A stretch of DNA of 17,457 nt from Ilumatobacteraceae bacterium (GTDB lineage: Bacteria; Actinomycetota; Acidimicrobiia; Acidimicrobiales; Ilumatobacteraceae). Below are positions 6,223-11,851 of the stretch, in pieces. Position 1 is the stretch's first letter; each line of letters starts with the position of its first letter. The stretch spans positions 1 to 17,457 of the forward strand of contig JAOBWK010000028.1 of NCBI GenBank assembly GCA_025463305.1, read 5' to 3'. Position numbers and translations under genes: made by a program. The notes beneath the pieces were generated by a model. It worked only from the letters and a program-made list of their open reading frames with translations, searched no databases and was not told the DNA's origin.

Positions 6223-7938
6223 ATGAGCCTCGACATCACCAAACCGCTCGATGCGTTGGCCGCAACGCCCCACACGACGCGCGAGCTGCTCGACCAGGCC
6301 AAGGCCGTCGAGCGGAGCGACACGGCGTCGGCCCTCGCGCTGGCCGAGCAGGCCTGCTCGCTGTCCCGGTCGCACCGCGACGTGGCGAGCGAGGCCGAGG
6401 CCATCCATCGCCTCGCCAGCATCGCGTTCGCCAGTGGCCGCGCCGACGACGCGTTCGGCCTGGCGGTGGACGCGCGCGACCTCGCCCGCAGCAGCGGGGC
6501 CGTCGTGGTCGAGGCCTGGGCACTCAGCCTGATGGGTGCCGTGCACCTGCAGGCCGGCAACCACACCGAGGCGCTGGCCTGCTGCCTGCGCGGCCTGGAG
6601 CTGTACCGCACCACCGACCACCGCGTCGACGAGGGCCACCTGCTGCACACGATCGCCGCGATCCACCACTCGCTCGGCGACTCGGATCGCGCCATCGTCA
6701 CCTACGACGCCGCGCTCAGCGCCAACCGGCTGTTGGTCCGCCCCGACTTCGACGCCGTCACGCTCGCCAACATGGCCCGGCTGCGCGCGGAGCGCGACGA
6801 CCACCTGCTGGCCGTCAGCCTCGGCGAGTCCGCCCTCGGGCTCGCCCGCGAGCACGCGCCGAAGGTCGTGCCCGACGTGCTCGCCACGCTCGGCGAGGCG
6901 TACGCCAACATCGGCGACATCGAGCGCGCCGAGGCCTGCTTCGACGAAGCCGTCGCCGTGCTCGACGAGCGTCCCGCGTCGGGCATCGCCGTGCACACCG
7001 CCCGCGGCCGCGTCGCGCTGGCGAGCGGCGATCCCGCCCGGGCAGAAGCGGACCTGCTCACCGTCGTCGACGCGGCGCGGCGTGCGCACCTGCGCCCGGC
7101 CGAGCTCGTCGCCCACGAGCTGCTCGCCACGGTGTACCGCCGGCTCGGTCGGTTCGAGGAGGCGCTCGCCCATCAGGAGGCGCGGTTCGATCTGCACCGC
7201 GACCTCTTCGATGCCGGCGCCGACCTCCGCCTGAAGACCCTGCAGATCTCCTACGACACCGAGCACGCCCGACAGCAAGCCGAGATCCTGCGGCTGCGCA
7301 CCGGCGAGCTGGAGGACCTCGTTCGCGGGCGCACCCACGAGCTCGAGGAGTACCAGCTCGAGGCGTTCCAGCGCCTCGCCGTGCTCGCCGAGTTCCGTGA
7401 CACCGACACGGGCGAGCACACGATCCGCGTCGGCGACCTGTCCGCCGAGGTCGCCGCCGAGCTGGGCGAGGACCCCGACTGGTGCCAGCAGATCCGCCTC
7501 GCGGCGCGCCTGCACGACATCGGCAAGGTCGCCGTGCCCGACACGATCCTGCTCAAGCCCGGGCCGCTCACCGCGGACGAGTTCGAGGTGATGAAGACCC
7601 ACACCACCATCGGCGCGCAGATCCTCTCCGGCAGCTCGTCGCCGCTGATCCAGTTGGGTGCCGTCGTCGCCCAGAACCACCACGAGCGCTGGGACGGCAC
7701 CGGCTATCCGGTCGGCCTGTCCGGCACCGACATCCCCCGATGCGGCCGCATCGTCACGGTGGCCGACGTGTTCGATGCGCTGACGAGCGTGCGCGTCTAC
7801 AAGCACGCCTGGTCGCACGCCGACGCCGTCGACTACGTGGTGGCCGGCAAGGGGGCGCAGTTCGAGCCCGAGGTGGTCGACGCGTTCCTGCGCGTCATCG
7901 TCCGCCGGCTGCCGGCGCTGAGAAACCGCCTCGACTGA
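6223..7938 (+). CDS. TPR-repeat HD-GYP domain protein, likely c-di-GMP phosphodiesterase
   Basis: The 571-aa soluble protein has three parts. Residues ~20-350 are helical tetratricopeptide-like repeats (for example LGDSDRAIVTYDAAL, LGEAYANIGDIERAEACFDEA). Residues ~335-385 look like a coiled-coil linker (EHARQQAEILRLRTGELEDL). Residues ~385-560 form an HD-GYP domain with H431-D432 in LHDIGKVAVPD, then LTADEFEVMKTH, and the H486-H487-E488-x-x-D491-G-T-G-Y-P motif. HD-GYP domains hydrolyse cyclic-di-GMP (or related dinucleotides) with a bi- or trinuclear metal centre, and all expected ligands are present, so activity is likely. The TPR part presumably senses a protein partner. The frame is open upstream, but the ATG at 6223 has a weak ribosome binding site and the homologous sequence begins there. 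No GGDEF or transmembrane segment is present. Confidence 0.9.
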   Translation: MSLDITKPLDALAATPHTTRELLDQAKAVERSDTASALALAEQACSLSRSHRDVASEAEAIHRLASIAFASGRADDAFGLAVDARDLARSSGAVVVEAWALSLMGAVHLQAGNHTEALACCLRGLELYRTTDHRVDEGHLLHTIAAIHHSLGDSDRAIVTYDAALSANRLLVRPDFDAVTLANMARLRAERDDHLLAVSLGESALGLAREHAPKVVPDVLATLGEAYANIGDIERAEACFDEAVAVLDERPASGIAVHTARGRVALASGDPARAEADLLTVVDAARRAHLRPAELVAHELLATVYRRLGRFEEALAHQEARFDLHRDLFDAGADLRLKTLQISYDTEHARQQAEILRLRTGELEDLVRGRTHELEEYQLEAFQRLAVLAEFRDTDTGEHTIRVGDLSAEVAAELGEDPDWCQQIRLAARLHDIGKVAVPDTILLKPGPLTADEFEVMKTHTTIGAQILSGSSSPLIQLGAVVAQNHHERWDGTGYPVGLSGTDIPRCGRIVTVADVFDALTSVRVYKHAWSHADAVDYVVAGKGAQFEPEVVDAFLRVIVRRLPALRNRLD

Positions 7939-7961
7939 TCGGACCGGGCTCGCCCAACTCC

Positions 7962-7967
7962 TACACT
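7962..7967 (+). promoter_or_regulatory. -10 box of the ferredoxin gene (leaderless type)
   Basis: TACACT is followed by seven bases and the ATG at 7975. It sits in the 36-base gap after the HD-GYP stop, so the ferredoxin gene probably has its own promoter. Confidence 0.55.
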
Positions 7968-7974
7968 CGGCCGC

Positions 7975-8286
7975 ATGGGCGCGAGCCGGACGGAACGGAT
8001 CGAGCTGCACTCGCGGAACCCGAAGTGGCAGAACCCGCCGCTGCGGATCGAGATGCTCGAGTGCATCAACTGCGACGCCTGCCTGCGCCACTGCCCGCCG
8101 CACTTCGGGGCGATCTTCAACCACGGCATCGACGTCGTCATCATCCCCGAGCTGTGCAGTGGCTGCGACAAGTGCCTGCCGGTGTGCCCGGTCAACTGCA
8201 TCCACCCGTTCCCCGAGTGGCGCGAGGCCGGCTACGACCAGAGCTGGTGGGAGAACCCCGGCTCGGCCGACGACCCGTACACCTGA
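7975..8286 (+). CDS. Dicluster [4Fe-4S] ferredoxin
   Basis: This 103-aa electron carrier has two cysteine clusters: C30-x2-C33-x2-C36-x3-C40-P and C61-x2-C64-x2-C67-x3-C71-P, with an extra C75. The pattern is that of a bacterial-type 2[4Fe-4S] ferredoxin. The N-terminal ~28 residues (with KWQNPPLRIE) and an aromatic, acidic C-terminal tail (EWREAGYDQSWWENPG) extend beyond the compact ~60-aa ferredoxin fold. The tail may be a partner-docking surface, but that is inference. No cognate oxidoreductase is adjacent, so its partner cannot be named. The ATG is well supported by the -10 box seven bases upstream. It ends 66 bases before the next gene. Confidence 0.9.
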   Translation: MGASRTERIELHSRNPKWQNPPLRIEMLECINCDACLRHCPPHFGAIFNHGIDVVIIPELCSGCDKCLPVCPVNCIHPFPEWREAGYDQSWWENPGSADDPYT

Positions 8287-8319
8287 GGCACGCGCCCGGG
8301 CCGGCCGTTCGTTGAATCG

Positions 8320-8334
8320 CCGCACCAGGTGCGG
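8320..8334. repeat. Perfect inverted repeat upstream of the hydrolase gene
   Basis: CCGCACC and GGTGCGG flank a single A (8327), a perfect 15-base palindrome with an odd centre. It lies immediately upstream of the candidate -10 box (8340-8345), that is, in the -35/-10 spacer region if the gene is leaderless. It could be an operator or a short hairpin ending the ferredoxin transcript. Confidence 0.4.
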
Positions 8335-8339
8335 TGCGA

Positions 8340-8345
8340 TAGAAC
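8340..8345 (+). promoter_or_regulatory. -10 box of the hydrolase gene (leaderless type, imperfect)
   Basis: TAGAAC is followed by seven bases and the ATG at 8353. The last base departs from TANNNT, so this is a weaker match than the others. Confidence 0.4.
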
Positions 8346-8352
8346 ATCTGCC

Positions 8353-9114
8353 ATGACTGACACCCTGATCCCCGGAGCCGATGCGTGGTCGCACACGGGC
8401 ACGAACGGGCATGGCGCACTCGTGCTGCACGGGTTCACGGGCAACCCCGGCTCGATGCGCGGCGTGGCCGAGGCCTTCGCCGCCGCCGGGTACAACGTCG
8501 AGCTGCCCCGCTTGCCGGGCCACGGAACCACCGTCGAGGACATGCTCACCACCGGCTGGGCCGACTGGAGCGCCGCCGCCGACGAGTCGTACGCCGGGCT
8601 CGCCGCGCGCAGTGATGCAGTCGTGGTCATCGGGCTGAGCATGGGCGGTTCGCTCACCCTCTGGCTGGCTGGTCACCATCCGGAGATCGCGGGCATCGTC
8701 TGCATCAACCCGGCCACCCAGCCCCAGGCTCCCGAGGTGGTCGACATGATCAACGGGATGATCGCCGAGGGCACCACCGTGATGCCGGGCATCGGCAGCG
8801 ACATCGCCGATCCCGACGCGCACGAGAGCGCGTACGAGGGCACGCCGTTGCCGTGCCTGCTCGACTTCGTCGAGTCGGGGCTGCGCCCGCTGGAGACGAC
8901 GTACGAATCGTTGCGGATGCCGATGCTGCTGCTCAACTCCCCGCAGGACCACGTGGTGGAACCGGCGCAAGCCGAGTTCCTGGCCACCCACTACGGCGGC
9001 CCGCTCGAGCGGATCACCCTCGAGCGCAGCTTCCACGTCGCGACCCAGGACTTCGACAAGGAGCTGATCTTCAGCTCGTCCGTCGAGTTCGCCGATCGAG
9101 TGATCAACTCGTGA
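8353..9114 (+). CDS. Alpha/beta hydrolase, carboxylesterase/monoacylglycerol lipase-like
   Basis: The 253-aa product is a compact alpha/beta hydrolase of the Est30/carboxylesterase type. The oxyanion-loop motif LHGFTGNPGSM is at about 25-35, the nucleophile is S96 in GLSMGG, the acid is D199 in NSPQDHVV and the base is H228 in SFHVAT; the complete Ser-Asp-His triad is present. LPGHG at 54-58 is typical. No signal peptide is seen, so it acts in the cytoplasm. The substrate is probably a short or medium acyl ester, but it is not determined by sequence. Its TGA overlaps the lgt start as GTGA, so the two are co-transcribed and translationally coupled; whether there is a lipid-related link is open. 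Confidence 0.88.
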   Translation: MTDTLIPGADAWSHTGTNGHGALVLHGFTGNPGSMRGVAEAFAAAGYNVELPRLPGHGTTVEDMLTTGWADWSAAADESYAGLAARSDAVVVIGLSMGGSLTLWLAGHHPEIAGIVCINPATQPQAPEVVDMINGMIAEGTTVMPGIGSDIADPDAHESAYEGTPLPCLLDFVESGLRPLETTYESLRMPMLLLNSPQDHVVEPAQAEFLATHYGGPLERITLERSFHVATQDFDKELIFSSSVEFADRVINS

Positions 9115-10178
9115 CCGGCGTCGTCGCCCACCTCGTCGCGAGCATCCCCAGCCCCTCGGAGGGCACGCTCAACATCGGCCCGCTGAAGATCCACGCGTAC
9201 GGGCTGATGATCGCGCTCGGCGTCGTCGCCGGCGTCTGGCTGCTCGGCAAGCGGCTCGAGGACAAGGGCATCGGCACCAAGGACGACGCCAACTCGATCG
9301 CGGTGTGGGCCGTCATCATGGGTGTCATCGGGTCGCGGCTCTACCACGTGGCCACCGACTGGTCGAAGTTCGCGCATCACCTGAGCGACATCCCCAAGAT
9401 CTGGCAGGGCGGCCTCGGCATCCCCGGCGGCCTGCTGTTCGGCATCCCCACCGGCGCCTACATGATCCGCCGCAAGGGCATCCCCGTGGCCCGTGCGATC
9501 GACTGCGCCGCACCGGCCATCGCGATCGCGCAGGCCATCGGCCGCTGGGGCAACTACTGGAACCAGGAGCTGTTCGGCAAGGCCACCAAGCTCCCGTGGG
9601 GTCTCGAGATCGACGACGCCCACCTGCCCGCCGGCTACGCCCACGGCACGTTGTTCCAGCCGACGTTCCTGTACGAGTCGCTGCTCAACCTCCTGCTCGC
9701 CGCGGGGCTGCTGCTCATCGATCGCAAGCGCAAGGTGCCGCCCGGCCATCTGATGGCGATGTACCTGATGGGCTACGGCGTGATCCGCTTCTTCGTCGAG
9801 GGGCTGCGCATCGACGAAGCCCACCACGTCGGCGGGCTGCGGTGGAACCAGTGGGTCGCGCTGGCGATGGTGATCGGCGGCGGCGTCTACCTCGCGCTCT
9901 CCAACCGACGCCGTGCTGCTGCCCTGACAGACGGTGAGCCGGCCGACACGACCGACACCGACACGACCGACACCGACACCGACACCGAGGCCACCGACTC
10001 GACCGACGTCGAGACGACCGACAACGCTGCCGACACGACCGACGGCTCCGACGGGTCCGAGGACGACGTCGAACCGCTCGTGCACGTCGACGCGGTCGGT
10101 GCCGACGCTGGTTCCGGCGAGACCGCGAGCGACCCAGCCGGCGGTGGTGACGACGGGTTACCGTCGTCGCATGACTGA
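9111..10178 (+). CDS. lgt: Prolipoprotein diacylglyceryl transferase with long acidic C-terminal tail
   Basis: Lgt transfers diacylglycerol from phosphatidylglycerol to the lipobox cysteine of prelipoproteins in the cytoplasmic membrane, the first step of lipoprotein maturation. Of 355 residues, the first ~265 are the multi-spanning catalytic domain: IHAYGLMIALG near 28-37, SRLYHV at 75-80, QGGLGIPGG at 99-107, the Lgt signature GRWGNYWNQELFG at 144-156 with the essential Arg (R145), and PTFLYES at 184-190. From ~274 to 355 follows a hydrophilic tail rich in Asp, Thr and Ser with Thr-Asp repeats; long tails of this sort are known for actinobacterial Lgt (for example mycobacteria), although the sequence differs. 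GTG 9111 overlaps the upstream hydrolase stop. Its 3' end overlaps the enoyl-CoA hydratase start by eight bases. Confidence 0.95.
   Translation: MTGVVAHLVASIPSPSEGTLNIGPLKIHAYGLMIALGVVAGVWLLGKRLEDKGIGTKDDANSIAVWAVIMGVIGSRLYHVATDWSKFAHHLSDIPKIWQGGLGIPGGLLFGIPTGAYMIRRKGIPVARAIDCAAPAIAIAQAIGRWGNYWNQELFGKATKLPWGLEIDDAHLPAGYAHGTLFQPTFLYESLLNLLLAAGLLLIDRKRKVPPGHLMAMYLMGYGVIRFFVEGLRIDEAHHVGGLRWNQWVALAMVIGGGVYLALSNRRRAAALTDGEPADTTDTDTTDTDTDTEATDSTDVETTDNAADTTDGSDGSEDDVEPLVHVDAVGADAGSGETASDPAGGGDDGLPSSHD
9944..9988 (+). repeat. Imperfect tandem repeat (ACCGAC/ACACG units) encoding Thr-Asp repeats
   Basis: The stretch repeats GACACGACCGAC and ACCGACACC units in frame, encoding alternating Thr and Asp in the Lgt tail. 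Degenerate copies continue to about 10060. Such repeats can expand or contract by slippage without shifting the frame, because the units are multiples of three. Confidence 0.6.
10159..10164 (+). promoter_or_regulatory. -10 box of the enoyl-CoA hydratase gene, inside the lgt 3' end
   Basis: TACCGT lies within the last codons of lgt, six bases before the ATG at 10171. It would give the hydratase gene a leaderless transcript of its own in addition to read-through from lgt. Confidence 0.45.
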
Positions 10179-10974
10179 ACCCCTCGTCCTCACCGAACTC
10201 CGCGAGCCGGGCATCGCCGTCGTCACCCTCAACCGCCCCGATCAGCTCAACGCGTGGGGCGCCGACATGTCGGTCGACTTCTTCGCCGCTGTCGATGCCG
10301 CGGCCGCCGATCCGGCCGTGCGGGTCATCGTCATCACGGGTGCCGGCAAGGGGTTCTGCGCCGGCGCGTCGATGGACGCGCTCAACGCGATCCGCGACAA
10401 CCCGTCCGCCGGCGCAGGTCCGGCCACGGGCGAGCGCCGCCTCGACGATCTGATGATGCTGCCGAAGCCGGTGATCGCGGCGATCAACGGTGCCGTCGCC
10501 GGCATCGGGTTCTCGCTCACCCTGTTCTGCGACCTGCGCTTCAGCACCACCACTGCGAAGTTCACGACGTCGTTCGCCCGCCGCGGGCTGATCGCCGAGT
10601 ACGGCACGGCCTGGACGCTCCCCCGGCTCGTCGGCACCGCACGGGCGATGGACCTGCTGCTGTCGGGCCGCGTCATCACCGGTACCGAGGCCGACGCGAT
10701 GGGCCTCGTCAACGCTGCGCTCGAGCCCGAGGCGCTGCTCGATCACGTGATGGCGTACGCCACCGATCTCGCCGTCAACGGCTGCCCGACGAGCTGGGCG
10801 GTGATGAAGAGCCAGATCCTGCGCGACTCGAACCGCCCGCTGGTCGAGTCGGTCGACGATGCGATCTCGCTGATGAACGTGTCGGTGACGCGCGACGACT
10901 TCCAGGAGGGCGTGCAGAGCTTCCTCGACCGCCGTCCGCCGGCGTTCGCGCCGTACTCAAACCAGGGCGCGTAG
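10171..10974 (+). CDS. Enoyl-CoA hydratase/isomerase family protein
   Basis: The 267-aa protein belongs to the crotonase family, which acts on CoA thioesters. The N-terminal strand pair VVTLNRPDQLNAW is followed by the first oxyanion-hole segment (GAGKGFCAGASM, 57-68) and the second (AAINGAVAGIGFSL, 103-116). E143 in GLIAEYG, followed by LPRLVG, is at the position of a catalytic glutamate of hydratases; the partner glutamate near 120 is not obvious (FCDLRF), so isomerase or another crotonase activity is possible. The ATG overlaps the lgt end by eight bases (different frame) and has its own -10-like box. The gene converges with galT and their 3' ends overlap by 18 bases. The family is sure; the reaction is not. 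Confidence 0.88.
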   Translation: MTEPLVLTELREPGIAVVTLNRPDQLNAWGADMSVDFFAAVDAAAADPAVRVIVITGAGKGFCAGASMDALNAIRDNPSAGAGPATGERRLDDLMMLPKPVIAAINGAVAGIGFSLTLFCDLRFSTTTAKFTTSFARRGLIAEYGTAWTLPRLVGTARAMDLLLSGRVITGTEADAMGLVNAALEPEALLDHVMAYATDLAVNGCPTSWAVMKSQILRDSNRPLVESVDDAISLMNVSVTRDDFQEGVQSFLDRRPPAFAPYSNQGA

Positions 10975-11826
10975 CCGCGCCGCGAGGTCCTCGGGCACGA
11001 CCGGGTCGAAGTACTCCTCGCACGACACCTCGGCTGCGGCGATGAACCGGCTCACCCCAGCCGACCGCCACGGCGACACGATCTCGATCTGCATCCACGC
11101 GTCGGCGAACCGGTCGGCCGCGTCCGCGGTGGTCGGTCGCTGGAGCACCCAGAGCATGTACGGCAGCGGTTGCGCGTACAGCCGATCGAGGCGGGCCAGC
11201 ACATCGACCAGCAGCCCGGCGAGATCGTCTCGACCGGCGTCGGACAGCGACGCCAGATCCGGCACGCGCTCGGTGGGCGCGAGCGTGACCGCCACCGGAT
11301 AGGTCGGCGCGAACGGCACGCTCGCGGTCCATCCACCGATGGTCGCGACGTGGCGATCGCCGGGAGCGGGATCGGGGATCCAGCCCGCTGCGAACAGGCG
11401 TGCCGGGCGATCGGGCACGTGGTCGTACGCGTAGATCTGGCCGTGCGGGTGATCGATGGTGGCACCCACGGCGGAGCCGCGGTTCTCGAACGCCAGCACG
11501 AAGTCGACGTCGTCGCGGGCACCGAGCGCCTCGGTGCGCGCCGCCCAGACGTCGACGACCGCGCGGACGCCGGCAGTGCCGAGCGACCACAGGGTGGCGT
11601 CGTGCTCCGGCGTGTACAGCACGACCTCGCAGCGCTTGCCGGGCATCGCCGGCCAACGGTTCGGGAACCAGCGCACCTCGTACGGTTCGGGTGCCTCCAG
11701 CCCTCCGACGCAGAAGGGGCAACCGGTGGCGGGCAGGTTCGGCCGGGCCTGGCGTGAACCGACCACGTGCACCACCGTGCCGAGGTGCGGGTCGCGGCGG
11801 ACGTCATCGGACCCTGCGCTGGACAC
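10957..11826 (-). CDS. galT: Galactose-1-phosphate uridylyltransferase (short form)
   Basis: GalT exchanges UMP between UDP-glucose and galactose-1-phosphate in the Leloir pathway, in the cytoplasm. The 289-aa protein shows the structural zinc C-x2-C (C36, C39 in GCPFC), WFPNRWPA near 53-60, LAFENRG near 111-117, and the active-site HPHGQIYAY with the nucleophilic histidine expected at H128. It is clearly shorter than the ~348-aa E. coli enzyme: the N-terminal segment before the zinc site is only ~35 residues. This looks like a natural short form, not a break, since a GTG at 11826 follows a TACAGT box by exactly seven bases. It is divergent from the alpha-galactosidase gene (25-base gap), which supports a galactose role. 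Confidence 0.88.
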   Translation of the reverse strand: MSSAGSDDVRRDPHLGTVVHVVGSRQARPNLPATGCPFCVGGLEAPEPYEVRWFPNRWPAMPGKRCEVVLYTPEHDATLWSLGTAGVRAVVDVWAARTEALGARDDVDFVLAFENRGSAVGATIDHPHGQIYAYDHVPDRPARLFAAGWIPDPAPGDRHVATIGGWTASVPFAPTYPVAVTLAPTERVPDLASLSDAGRDDLAGLLVDVLARLDRLYAQPLPYMLWVLQRPTTADAADRFADAWMQIEIVSPWRSAGVSRFIAAAEVSCEEYFDPVVPEDLAARLRALV

Positions 11827-11833
11827 GCCCGGC

Positions 11834-11839
11834 ACTGTA
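11834..11839 (-). promoter_or_regulatory. -10 box of galT (leaderless type)
   Basis: Minus-strand TACAGT, seven bases before the galT GTG (11826). It overlaps the plus-strand -10 box of the alpha-galactosidase gene by two bases. Confidence 0.55.
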
Positions 11840-11843
11840 CGTT
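11838..11843 (+). promoter_or_regulatory. -10 box of the alpha-galactosidase gene (leaderless type)
   Basis: TACGTT, followed by eight bases and the GTG at 11852. The hexamer is the same as the one before the ybaK-like gene. Because it shares bases 11838-11839 with the galT box, only one polymerase could occupy the region at a time. Confidence 0.52.
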
Positions 11844-11851
11844 GCCCGGTT

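Noticed and set aside
6178..9036. 952-codon open frame on the minus strand opposite the HD-GYP, ferredoxin and hydrolase genes
   Set aside because: It spans three confident genes on the other strand and shows only compositionally biased sequence; a by-product of GC-rich codon use.
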